Below, piece by piece: positions 7,493 to 13,698 of a stretch of 13,698 nucleotides of DNA (its first letter is position 1; the number at the start of each line of letters is the position of its first letter). A program made the translations under genes and the position numbers. A model generated the notes under the pieces. That model was not told the origin of the DNA. It searched no databases and saw only the letters and a program-made list of their open reading frames with translations. Origin of the DNA: an uncultured Anaerosporobacter sp. (GTDB lineage: Bacteria; Bacillota; Clostridia; Lachnospirales; Lachnospiraceae); contig CALZJY010000023.1 in NCBI GenBank assembly GCA_945787925.1, positions 1-13,698 of the forward strand. Direction: 5' to 3'.

Positions 7493-7708
7493 TTATGGTA
7501 CGGGATCATATCCTCCCTTATGAAAAGGGTGACATCTCAAAATTCTTCGAACCGCCAAATATGATCCTTTCACTGCACCATACTTTTCGATTGCCTGTAT
7601 TGCATATACGGAACAAGTAGGTGTATATATACAGGTTGGCCGTCTCTTTAATGGAGAAATAAATTTTCTATATATTCGAATTAATAACAATAAAAATCGT
7701 TTTATCAC
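7493..7708 (-). CDS. yidD: membrane protein insertion efficiency factor YidD
   Basis: YidD is a small, basic, membrane-associated protein thought to help YidC-dependent insertion. The 71 residues begin with an amphipathic hydrophobic helix (FLLLLIRIYRKFISPL) and carry the family's cysteine motifs: CIYTPTCSVYA (26-36) and RRILRCHPFHKGGYDPVP (54-71). The start is GTG (7706-7708), which overlaps the rnpA stop codon as GTGA (7705-7708), so translation is probably coupled to rnpA. yidC follows after a 54-nt gap. Confidence 0.94.
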   Translation of the reverse strand: MIKRFLLLLIRIYRKFISPLKRRPTCIYTPTCSVYAIQAIEKYGAVKGSYLAVRRILRCHPFHKGGYDPVP

Positions 7709-8049
7709 GATTCCATCATCTCGCTTACAATTTTATGAATTTTTCCAACATGCAGCAAGGCACTTTCAATTTCCTTATACTGCTTGTCCTTTGCCGCAGC
7801 CCTTGCGACTACGACAATGTCATAACCTTGTGAAAATTTATCCTGATTTAATCGGTAACTCTCACGAATTAAACGGGTCACTCTATGACGTATAACACTA
7901 TTCCCTACTTTTTTACTAACAGATATTCCAATTCTATTCCTTGTTAGTCCGTTTTCGACTTTATACATTACTAGGTAACGATTGGCATACGATATGCCTG
8001 TTTTATAAACTTGAGTAAATTCCCTTGTCTTCTTTAACGATTCTGACAA
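7705..8049 (-). CDS. rnpA: ribonuclease P protein component RnpA
   Basis: RnpA is the protein subunit of RNase P, which trims the 5' ends of pre-tRNAs together with the catalytic RNA. The 114 residues contain RNRIGISVSKKVGNS (38-51) and the RNA-binding arginine signature as RHRVTRLIRESYR (54-66); the second residue of the classical R-N-R is histidine here. The start is TTG (8047-8049), with AAAGGGGA at 8057-8064 about 7 nt upstream. The resulting opening (MSESLKKTREF) is normal for the family, and I found no in-frame ATG with a suitable site. It follows rpmH, as in most bacteria. Confidence 0.96.
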   Translation of the reverse strand: MSESLKKTREFTQVYKTGISYANRYLVMYKVENGLTRNRIGISVSKKVGNSVIRHRVTRLIRESYRLNQDKFSQGYDIVVVARAAAKDKQYKEIESALLHVGKIHKIVSEMMES

Positions 8050-8115
8050 TTCAAAATCCCCTTTACAATAGGATTATCTCCTTATAAAGCGAAGAAAAGG
8101 CCACAAACCTGCGAC

Positions 8116-8250
8116 CTATGCTGATAAACTTTTTCTTCCTTTTGCTCTTCTTCTAGCTAATACTTTTCTACCGTTTTTAGTAGCCATTCTTGCTCTAAAA
8201 CCGTGAACTTTAGATCTAGATCTTTTTTTAGGTTGGAATGTCATTTTCAT
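8116..8250 (-). CDS. rpmH: 50S ribosomal protein L34
   Basis: The reverse strand encodes a 44-residue, highly basic protein starting MKMTFQPKKRSRSKVHGFRA and ending AKGRKSLSA, an unmistakable L34 of the large ribosomal subunit. ATG at 8248-8250 has an ideal AAGGAGGTG Shine-Dalgarno (8257-8265) 6 nt upstream. A second in-frame ATG (8242-8244) would give a 42-residue form, but the spacing favours the first. The TAG stop is at 8116-8118. It is the first gene of the leftward unit and lies about 75 nt below a strong predicted promoter, in keeping with high expression. Confidence 0.97.
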   Translation of the reverse strand: MKMTFQPKKRSRSKVHGFRARMATKNGRKVLARRRAKGRKSLSA

Positions 8251-8332
8251 TCAAAACACCTCCTTGTTAACACCTAACTATTTATTAGTAAGCGTATCTA
8301 TTCTATTTTAATAGTTTGAAATATCACGTTAT

Positions 8333-8361
8333 ATTATATTAGCATTGCCTGTCTTAGTCAA
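8333..8361 (-). promoter_or_regulatory. sigma-A-type promoter of the rpmH operon
   Basis: On the - strand TTGACT (8361-8356) and a perfect TATAAT (8338-8333) are separated by 17 bp. Transcription would begin near 8326, leaving a leader of about 75 nt before the L34 start codon. It is the best match to the sigma-A consensus that I found in the window. Confidence 0.85.
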
Positions 8362-8876
8362 GACTCTAATATAATTTTGTCTATATCTTACAGTGAATTT
8401 CTATCCTGTTCGACGTTATAATTTCCACTTTTCTTATTCTTTAATCCCAAATCGGACAAAAAAATCATTCTTTTGCTTTTCAAAATTGTCGTTTTTTTAA
8501 CAATCTTTTTATTTTGTTTATTAATTTTTTTAATGGTTGCATATAATAAGTAGAAACCTGTCTGGATCATTTCCACTGAAATTTTTTCAAACTATCCCCA
8601 TCTATTGTACTACAAAAACACATCTCTGCAAATACTAGAATCTAGTTGTGCATAAATTGGCATTAGTGCACATATTTTTGCACACCATTTCATTTATTCA
8701 CAAACTAAGAACATCAGTTATCCACATTTTGTTGATAACTTGTGGATAACACTTTGATAATATGTTTATATCTATTATTAGAGCATTTAAAACAACTTAT
8801 TTATTCAGTATTTCTTAGGTTGTTTATAATTTTTATAATTTATTAACCATCTTGTGAATTTTCACTTAATAAAATG

Positions 8877-8905
8877 TTGATAATAGCTTGATTTTATGGT
8901 ATAAC
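8877..8905 (+). promoter_or_regulatory. candidate dnaA promoter
   Basis: TTGATA (8877-8882) and TATAAC (8900-8905) are 17 bp apart, each one or two positions off consensus. The predicted start near 8912 leaves a leader of about 195 nt. The -35 overlaps a DnaA box with one difference (8875-8883), and a perfect box begins about 11 bp after the predicted start, an arrangement suited to repression by DnaA. A weaker alternative, TTGAAA with a 17-bp spacer to TAGTAT, lies closer to the gene. Confidence 0.6.
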
Positions 8906-8922
8906 TCTTTAGTGCGACATTT

Positions 8923-8931
8923 TTATCCACA
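8923..8931 (+). promoter_or_regulatory. DnaA box just downstream of the candidate dnaA promoter
   Basis: TTATCCACA is the full consensus. Its position in the early transcribed region of the proposed dnaA transcript fits a role in DnaA autorepression as well as origin binding. Confidence 0.75.
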
Positions 8932-9106
8932 CTATGTACAGGTTGTGTATCGTTTATAACGAGGATAACTTGCAAAAATTGTGCTTAATTTTACCGATTA
9001 TTTTTGTTTTACAGCAAGATATCCACATAGTGGGGAGAATGCACATTGAAAATTAACAGTGATTAGTTTAGTATTATAACAACAAAATTTTATAATTAGG
9101 GGGATT

Positions 9107-10480
9107 ATGATGAAAAACATAATTCAAGAAAAGTGGAGTGACATACTCGAAGCACTTAAGATCGAGCATGCTATTTCAGACGTTTCATTCCGAACTTGGT
9201 TATTACCATTAAAAGTTTATTCTGTGGATAATGATAAAATTACGATTTTAATTGATGATGTAGTACTCGGTTCTGGAAGTATTGATTTTATAAGTAGAAA
9301 ATACGGCCTTCCGTTAAAAGTTGCAATCGAAGAAGTGACAGGCCATAACTATGAAGTCGACTTTATTTCTTCGACTCAAGCCAAAACACAAGAGAACAAA
9401 AAGACAGAAACTAAAAAGCCAGAACCAGCTGCAAAGAACAAATATCCATTCTTAAATCCACGATATACCTTTGATACTTTCGTTGTCGGAACGAATAATA
9501 ACCTTGCTCATGCTGCTTCCTTGGCGGTTGCGGAATCCCCTGCAGAAGTTTACAATCCATTATTTATCTACGGAGGTGTAGGTCTTGGAAAGACTCACTT
9601 AATGCACTCCATCGCTCATTTTATCTTGGATCACAATCCGGAGAGCAAGGTGCTTTACGTTACAAGTGAGACATTTACCAATGAATTAATCGACTCTATT
9701 CGTAACCGAAACGAGAACTCTTCCACGGCTGAATTCCGTGAAAAATATAGAAATATAGATGTTTTATTAATTGATGATATCCAATTTATTATTGGAAAAG
9801 AGAGTACGCAGGAAGAATTCTTCCACACGTTCAACACACTTCATGAGTCAAAGAAACAAATCATCATCTCTTCTGATAAACCACCAAAGGATATTGAAAC
9901 TTTAGAAGAAAGACTTAGATCTCGATTCGAATGGGGCTTAACTGTTGATATTCAGCAGCCGGACTATGAAACTCGTATGGCGATTCTTAAGAAAAAAGAA
10001 GAATTAGATGGACTTCAGATTGATGATGAAGTTATGAAGTATATTGCAACAAACATCAAAAGCAATATCCGTGAATTAGAAGGGGCACTTACAAAAATCG
10101 TTGCACTTTCTAGATTAAAAAACCGTGAAGTAAATGTAGAACTTGCAGAGGAAGCCTTAAAAGACTTGATTTCTCCAAACAAGCAGCAAGATATCACGCC
10201 TGAATTCATTGTGGATATCGTTGCGGAACACTTTAATATTACACCGGCCGAAATCGTATCTTCTAAGAAGAGCCGTAATATTGCATTCCCAAGACAAATC
10301 ACAATGTATTTATGTAGAAAACTTACAGATGTCTCCTTAAATGACATCGGTAAGAAACTAGGAAATCGTGATCATACTACCGTTTTACACGGAATCAACA
10401 AAATCGAAAACGATATGAAGAAAGATGGTAACTTAGAGAACACGATTGCTGTATTAAGCAAGAAAATCTCTCCACAATAG
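9107..10480 (+). CDS. dnaA: chromosomal replication initiator protein DnaA
   Basis: DnaA binds the origin boxes, oligomerises with ATP and melts the duplex to load the helicase. The 457 residues show domain I (about 1-85), a short charged linker rich in K, T, E and P (about 88-113), the AAA+ domain starting near LNPRYTFDTFVVG with Walker A GGVGLGKT (156-163) and Walker B VLLIDDIQF (about 219-227), and the domain IV DNA-binding helix-turn-helix with the DHTTVLH signature (422-428). Two adjacent ATG codons begin at 9107 and 9110. AGGGGG (9098-9103) is 3 nt from the first and 6 nt from the second, so the second start (MKNIIQEKW) is likelier and the protein may be 456 residues. DnaA boxes flank the gene on both sides. 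Confidence 0.98.
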   Translation: MMKNIIQEKWSDILEALKIEHAISDVSFRTWLLPLKVYSVDNDKITILIDDVVLGSGSIDFISRKYGLPLKVAIEEVTGHNYEVDFISSTQAKTQENKKTETKKPEPAAKNKYPFLNPRYTFDTFVVGTNNNLAHAASLAVAESPAEVYNPLFIYGGVGLGKTHLMHSIAHFILDHNPESKVLYVTSETFTNELIDSIRNRNENSSTAEFREKYRNIDVLLIDDIQFIIGKESTQEEFFHTFNTLHESKKQIIISSDKPPKDIETLEERLRSRFEWGLTVDIQQPDYETRMAILKKKEELDGLQIDDEVMKYIATNIKSNIRELEGALTKIVALSRLKNREVNVELAEEALKDLISPNKQQDITPEFIVDIVAEHFNITPAEIVSSKKSRNIAFPRQITMYLCRKLTDVSLNDIGKKLGNRDHTTVLHGINKIENDMKKDGNLENTIAVLSKKISPQ

Positions 10481-10640
10481 TTATCAACAATATAATGTGT
10501 ATACATTGTGCACACATCGTGCAAAACTTTTTACCTAAAACTAGCATGTGAATAACTTACACTTCATTCACATTTTTTTTCTGAGTTATTCACACTGTTA
10601 TCCTTTAGGTTAACTCCGCATTTTATCAGGGCTGTAGAAG

Positions 10641-10707
10641 TTATCCACAAATTCACACGCCCTAATACTACTGCGGCGAAAATTAATTATTATATATATT
10701 AGAAAAA
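10641..10707 (+). other. putative basal unwinding element (DnaA box, GC stretch, DnaA-trios, AT block)
   Basis: A consensus box TTATCCACA (10641-10649) is followed by a degenerate box-like AAATTCACA (10649-10657), a GC-rich CGCCC, and then CTA-ATA-CTA-CTG (10662-10673). The complementary strand reads 3'-GAT-TAT-GAT-GAC, matching the DnaA-trio pattern with a central A in every triplet. After GCGGCG comes AAAATTAATTATTATATATA (10679-10698). In B. subtilis this order of elements marks where DnaA forms a filament on one strand and opens the duplex. The role here is inferred from that resemblance. Confidence 0.65.
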
Positions 10708-10720
10708 TACACGAAGGGAG

Positions 10721-10729
10721 TTATACACA
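10721..10729 (+). promoter_or_regulatory. DnaA box in the dnaN leader
   Basis: TTATACACA matches TTATNCACA exactly. It sits between the likely dnaN Shine-Dalgarno (AAGGGAG, 10714-10720) and the ATG at 10734. It could be the last box of the origin array or a site through which DnaA affects the dnaN region. Confidence 0.6.
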
Positions 10730-10733
10730 GACC

Positions 10734-11846
10734 ATGAAAATCATTTGTCCAAAATCAAAACTGGTAAATGGAATCAATATTGTATTGAAAGCTGTTTCCA
10801 ATAAATCAACAATGCCAATCCTTGAATGCTTAGTAATTGAGGCAACTTCCGATCATATTAAATTAATTGGAAATGACATGGAACTTGGAATTGAAACATT
10901 AGTACCAGGAGAAGTTCTTATAGAAGGAACCGTTGCAATCAATGCAAAAGTATTCTCCGAAATCATTCGTAAATTACCAGACAGTGATGTTTCGATCGAA
11001 GTGGATGAAAACTATCGCGCAACGATCACATCTGAAAAAGCCAAGTTCAATATCGCTGGTAAATCATCAGATGAATTCCCATACCTCCCTGTGATTGAAA
11101 AAACAAATCATGTGACGATTTCAGAATTTACGTTAAAAGAAGTCATTCGTCAAACAGTATTCTCTATTGCTGATAACGAAAGCAATAAGATTATGACAGG
11201 TGAGTTATTTGAAATTAAAGATAATCGTCTTAAGGTAGTATCCCTTGATGGACACAGAATCTCTATTCGAAATATCGAATTAAAAAATTCTTACCAAGAT
11301 ATAAAAGTAATCGTTCCTGGTAAAACTTTAAATGAGGTTAGCAAAATCTTATCTGGCGATATGGAGAAAGAAGTGAACTTGTTCTTTACAGACCGCCATA
11401 TCGTATTCGAGTTTGATAACACAATGGTACTTTCTCGATTAATCGAAGGGGAATACTACAAGATTGAACAAATGTTAAGCAGCGATTATGAAACAAAAGT
11501 TACTGTGAACAAACGTGAGTTACTTGACTGTATCGATCGTGCAACCCTATTAATCAAGGAATCTGATAAAAAGCCAATTATCGTAAATGTAAACGATGTA
11601 AACATGGAGCTTAAGATCCATTCTTCCATCGGTTCCATGAACGAAGAAATTGATATTAAGAAAGACGGTAAAGATATCTTAATCGGCTTCAATCCGAAAT
11701 TCTTAATCGACGCCCTTAGAGTAATCGACGATGAAGAAGTGGATATCTATTTAATCAATCCAAAAGCACCTTGCTTTATTAAAGACAAAGAAGAAAGTTA
11801 TATTTACTTGATCCTTCCAGTTAACTTTAATGCTGGTGCAAACTAA
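10734..11846 (+). CDS. dnaN: DNA polymerase III beta subunit (sliding clamp)
   Basis: DnaN forms the ring-shaped dimer that holds the replicative polymerase and many repair proteins on DNA. The 370 residues match the usual length of the three-domain clamp. MKIICPKSKLVNGINIVLKA and STMPILECLVIEA open domain 1, EFPYLPVIE begins the second domain, DGHRISIRNIEL lies within it, and the protein ends with the hydrophobic YIYLILPVNF segment that forms part of the partner-binding pocket region. The ATG at 10734 is the natural start; the best upstream site, AAGGGAG (10714-10720), is 13 nt away, which is long. The gene follows dnaA and the downstream half of the origin. Confidence 0.97.
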   Translation: MKIICPKSKLVNGINIVLKAVSNKSTMPILECLVIEATSDHIKLIGNDMELGIETLVPGEVLIEGTVAINAKVFSEIIRKLPDSDVSIEVDENYRATITSEKAKFNIAGKSSDEFPYLPVIEKTNHVTISEFTLKEVIRQTVFSIADNESNKIMTGELFEIKDNRLKVVSLDGHRISIRNIELKNSYQDIKVIVPGKTLNEVSKILSGDMEKEVNLFFTDRHIVFEFDNTMVLSRLIEGEYYKIEQMLSSDYETKVTVNKRELLDCIDRATLLIKESDKKPIIVNVNDVNMELKIHSSIGSMNEEIDIKKDGKDILIGFNPKFLIDALRVIDDEEVDIYLINPKAPCFIKDKEESYIYLILPVNFNAGAN

Positions 11847-11856
11847 ATAAAAACTG

Positions 11857-11906
11857 ACACTGACATATTACCCGGTTACTTCTAATCGGGCGATATGTCT
11901 TAGTGT
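11857..11906 (+). terminator. large hairpin after dnaN, possible terminator
   Basis: ACACT-GACATAT (11857-11868) pairs with ATATGTC-AGTGT (11893-11906), with a two-base bulge at 11900-11901. An inner stem CCCGGTTA/TAATCGGG (11871-11878 and 11883-11890, one G-T pair) closes on the loop CTTC. The hairpin begins 10 nt after the dnaN stop. No T-run follows directly, although TTTTT occurs 13 nt later (11920-11924), so termination may be partial. It could also be a processing or stability element. Confidence 0.5.
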
Positions 11907-11922
11907 ATATTTATGCAAGTTT

Positions 11923-11951
11923 TTCAAAAATAATGAAAAATAATCTATAAC
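11923..11951 (+). promoter_or_regulatory. weak candidate promoter for yaaA-recF-gyrB
   Basis: TTCAAA (11923-11928) and TATAAC (11946-11951) are 17 bp apart, with a weak -35 match and a good -10 match. The position, between the post-dnaN hairpin and the S4-domain gene, makes a promoter plausible, but the sequence alone is weak support in such AT-rich DNA. Confidence 0.3.
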
Positions 11952-12017
11952 AAAGATTCATAGAAAGAAAAATATGAAAACCATGATGTTTGAAAAATAT
12001 GGTTAGAAGGAGTTATT

Positions 12018-12227
12018 ATGGATATAATTACACTTAGAGATGAATTTATAAAATTAGGCCAGGCATTAAAAGCAGCCAATCTAGTAGGTTCTGGTGTAGA
12101 AGCTAAAATGGTGATTCAAGATGGCCTTGTTAAGGTTAATGGAGAAGTGGAAACACAACGCGGTAAGAAATTATATGATGGGGACATTGTAGAATTTGAA
12201 AATGAGCAGGTTATGATTAAAAAATGA
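12018..12227 (+). CDS. yaaA: S4-domain RNA-binding protein YaaA
   Basis: This 69-residue protein is one S4 RNA-binding domain (about 10-65), with the expected LGQALKAANLVGSGVEAKMVIQDGLVKVNGE core and GKKLYDGDIVEFE near the end. Members of this family lie between dnaN and recF in many Firmicutes and have been linked to the large ribosomal subunit; the exact role is not evident from this sequence. The ATG has AGAAGGAG (12005-12012) 5 nt upstream. Its TGA stop overlaps the recF ATG as ATGA (12224-12227). Confidence 0.92.
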   Translation: MDIITLRDEFIKLGQALKAANLVGSGVEAKMVIQDGLVKVNGEVETQRGKKLYDGDIVEFENEQVMIKK

Positions 12228-13312
12228 TAATTAATTCCTTAGAGCTTAGTAATTACCGTAACTATGAGACACTTTCTTTAAATTTTGACAAGGGCATTAA
12301 TATTTTTTACGGAGATAATGCACAGGGAAAGACCAATATCTTAGAAGCTATCTACTTGGCATCCACTACAAAGTCACACCGGGGCAGCAAAGATCGTGAA
12401 ATCATAAAGTTACAACAAGACGAAGCACATATTCGTATGAAAACAGAAAAAAACGACATTTCTCATCGTATTGATATGCACTTGAAGAAAAATAAATCCA
12501 AGGGAATTGCAATTGATGGGATTCCAATTAAAAAATCTAGCGAGCTGTTAGGTTTTATTAATATTGTGTTTTTTTCTCCAGAGGATTTAAGTATAATTAA
12601 GAACGGACCAGGAGAACGTAGAAGATTTATTGACCTCGAATTATGTCAACTCGATAAAGTTTATTTGTATAATTTATCGAAATATAATAAAATAGTATCT
12701 CAGAGAAACAATTTATTAAAACAAATTAGTTTTAATCGCTCCCTAATCGATACTTTAGAGATTTGGGACGAACAACTTGTCGAATGCGGCAAGAAGATCA
12801 TAGAGACGCGTGAGCGCTTTGTGGAGCAACTAAATACAATCGTGTATGAGATACATAAGAAGTTGTCAGGTGGCAAGGAAGAACTTTATGTAAAGTACGA
12901 GCCAAATGTCGATGCAGATGTATTTCAAGAAAAGCTTAAGAGAGTATTAGATCGTGATATCCAAATGAAGATGACTTCAGTAGGCCCTCATAGAGATGAC
13001 ATCATGTTTATGGTGGGGGATATCGACATTCGTAAATTTGGATCCCAAGGACAGCAAAGGACATCAGCACTTTCACTGAAACTTGCGGAAATCGAATTAG
13101 TACGAAAGACAATCAAAGATGAGCCAATTCTTCTACTCGATGATGTATTATCGGAATTAGATCGTAATAGACAGACATATTTGTTAGATAGTATAGACAA
13201 TATTCAGACGTTTGTTACATGTACAGGATTAGAAGAATTTGTAAATAAAAGAATAACTATAAATAAAACTTTTCGCGTTGTTGAAGGTACAGTGGAAGAA
13301 CATTGCATGTAG
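12224..13312 (+). CDS. recF: DNA replication and repair protein RecF
   Basis: RecF is an SMC/ABC-like ATPase that with RecO and RecR helps load RecA at single-strand gaps. The 362 residues begin MIINSLELSNYRNYE and show Walker A GDNAQGKTN (30-38), the FFSPEDLSIIKNGPGERRRFID segment, an ABC signature SQGQQRT (about 273-279) and Walker B PILLLDDVLSELD (about 301-313). The ATG overlaps the stop of the S4-domain gene by 4 bp, so translation is probably coupled; there is no strong Shine-Dalgarno of its own. gyrB begins 37 nt downstream, with no remB-type gene between them. Confidence 0.97.
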   Translation: MIINSLELSNYRNYETLSLNFDKGINIFYGDNAQGKTNILEAIYLASTTKSHRGSKDREIIKLQQDEAHIRMKTEKNDISHRIDMHLKKNKSKGIAIDGIPIKKSSELLGFINIVFFSPEDLSIIKNGPGERRRFIDLELCQLDKVYLYNLSKYNKIVSQRNNLLKQISFNRSLIDTLEIWDEQLVECGKKIIETRERFVEQLNTIVYEIHKKLSGGKEELYVKYEPNVDADVFQEKLKRVLDRDIQMKMTSVGPHRDDIMFMVGDIDIRKFGSQGQQRTSALSLKLAEIELVRKTIKDEPILLLDDVLSELDRNRQTYLLDSIDNIQTFVTCTGLEEFVNKRITINKTFRVVEGTVEEHCM

Positions 13313-13349
13313 ACAACAAATTGTTTTTTATTAAATTAGGAGGATATAT

Positions 13350-13698
13350 ATGAGTGCAGGATATGGTGCAGACCAGATACAAATATTAGAAGGTTTAGAA
13401 GCTGTTCGTAAAAGACCTGGTATGTATATTGGTAGTACGTCTTCAAAAGGTTTACACCACTTGGTGTATGAAATTGTTGATAACTCTGTCGATGAGGCAT
13501 TAGCAGGGTATTGTAGCGAAATTCAAGTAACCATCAATAAAGACAATTCCATTACTGTAGTGGATAATGGACGTGGTATTCCAGTTGGTATTAACAAAAA
13601 AGCTGGTTTACCTGCTGTTGAAGTTGTATTCACAATTTTACACGCTGGTGGTAAATTCGGCGGTGGAGGATATAAGGTATCTGGAGGACTTCATGGTG
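13350..13698 (+). CDS. gyrB: DNA gyrase subunit B, 3' truncated by the window edge
   Basis: GyrB is the ATPase subunit of gyrase, which introduces negative supercoils. The visible 116 codons are the start of the GHKL ATP-binding domain: EGLEAVRKRPGMYIGS (14-29), EIVDNSVDEA with the ATP/magnesium-binding asparagine (41-50), DNGRGIP (72-78) and the lid GGKFGGGGYKVSGGLHG (100-116). ATG at 13350 has a perfect AGGAGG (13338-13343) 6 nt upstream. ParE has a similar N-terminus, but the place directly after recF beside the origin identifies GyrB. The frame is still open at the window end. Confidence 0.96.
   Translation, partial: MSAGYGADQIQILEGLEAVRKRPGMYIGSTSSKGLHHLVYEIVDNSVDEALAGYCSEIQVTINKDNSITVVDNGRGIPVGINKKAGLPAVEVVFTILHAGGKFGGGGYKVSGGLHG

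Larger units (their letters stand above)
8362..9106. other. gene-free upstream half of oriC
   Basis: I find no credible gene in this AT-rich stretch between the divergent rpmH and dnaA units. Five exact matches to the DnaA box TTATNCACA (or its complement) occur at 8647-8655 (-), 8694-8702 (+), 8718-8726 (+), 8741-8749 (-) and 8923-8931 (+). Matches with one difference are at 8676-8684, 8730-8738, 8875-8883 and 9019-9027. Boxes 8718-8726 and 8741-8749 form an inverted pair separated by 14 bp. The stretch 8761-8870 is box-free and very AT-rich. The part 8388-8640 is AT-rich with no recognisable element. Gene order on both arms diverges from here, as expected at an origin. Confidence 0.9.
10481..10733. 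other. downstream half of oriC (dnaA-dnaN intergenic)
   Basis: This spacer carries four exact DnaA boxes: 10547-10555 (-), 10586-10594 (+), 10641-10649 (+) and 10721-10729 (+). Matches with one difference are at 10481-10489, 10506-10514 and 10564-10572. It ends in an AT-only tract (10681-10700). Together with the boxes upstream of dnaA it gives the bipartite layout known from B. subtilis, with dnaA lying between the two halves. I found no convincing dnaN promoter or dnaA terminator within it. Confidence 0.88.

Noticed and set aside
8388..8576. Open frame of 62 codons on the - strand upstream of rpmH
   Set aside because: It is lysine- and isoleucine-rich low-complexity translation of AT-rich DNA, lacks a good ribosome binding site, ends just ahead of the rpmH promoter and resembles no family I know.
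8913..8919. Possible Spo0A box (TGCGACA, one change from TTCGACA) beside a DnaA box; a similar match at 8406-8412
   Set aside because: Spo0A sites do occur at some origins, but single-mismatch 7-bp matches are expected by chance in this length, and sporulation ability is not shown by the window.
8941..8967. Further DnaA-box-like strings (TGTGTATCG and CGAGGATAA)
   Set aside because: Each has two differences from the TTATNCACA consensus in either orientation; too weak to list among the boxes.
11979..12004. AACCAT/ATGGTT inverted repeat just before the yaaA Shine-Dalgarno
   Set aside because: A 6-bp stem with a 14-nt loop in AT-rich DNA is not convincing as a regulatory hairpin.

Overview
This window spans a chromosomal replication origin (oriC) and its conserved gene neighbourhood in a low-GC Firmicute. 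The gene order (rpmH-rnpA-yidD-yidC-jag-mnmE-mnmG-rsmG on one arm, dnaA-dnaN-yaaA-recF-gyrB on the other), the AT-rich composition, the strong AGGAGG-type ribosome binding sites and the protein flavour (lysine-, asparagine- and isoleucine-rich, with a large extracytoplasmic YidC loop) point to Clostridia, most likely Lachnospiraceae (Clostridium cluster XIVa). The family placement is inference from sequence style, not from a database search.

Left arm (1-8361). A 3' fragment of an alpha/beta-hydrolase gene on the + strand converges on a long leftward gene series. Between them is a perfect 50-bp palindrome centred on a consensus parS site. The leftward series appears to be two transcription units. 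rpmH-rnpA-yidD-yidC-jag starts at a near-consensus sigma-A promoter (8333-8361) and ends at a strong intrinsic terminator (5374-5421). mnmE-mnmG-rsmG-GNAT follows, with tight spacing, and ends at the parS palindrome. These genes supply ribosomal protein L34, the RNase P protein, membrane insertion factors, an RNA-binding protein, the tRNA U34-modifying MnmE/MnmG pair and a 16S rRNA methyltransferase. Five of the eight conserved genes use GTG or TTG starts.

Origin (about 8600-10733). The origin looks bipartite, with DnaA boxes both upstream of dnaA (8647-9027) and between dnaA and dnaN (10481-10729). The downstream half holds a consensus DnaA box, a short GC-rich stretch, DnaA-trio-like triplets and a very AT-rich block, in the order of the basal unwinding system described in Bacillus subtilis. 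A candidate dnaA promoter lies among the upstream boxes, with a box just past its predicted start, as expected for autorepression.

Right arm (9107-13698). dnaA, dnaN, a small S4-domain gene, recF and the first 116 codons of gyrB all run rightward, away from the origin. A large hairpin separates dnaN from the yaaA-recF-gyrB group, in which yaaA and recF overlap by 4 bp. The usual parA/parB (soj/spo0J) genes are not in the window, although the parS site lies where they would often be found.

I see no phage, insertion sequence, CRISPR array, tRNA or rRNA. This is mostly a conserved housekeeping region. The parts most worth a second look are the parS/terminator palindrome, the fine structure of the origin, and a few residue-level oddities (YidC Asn52 and the hydrolase nucleophile elbow).
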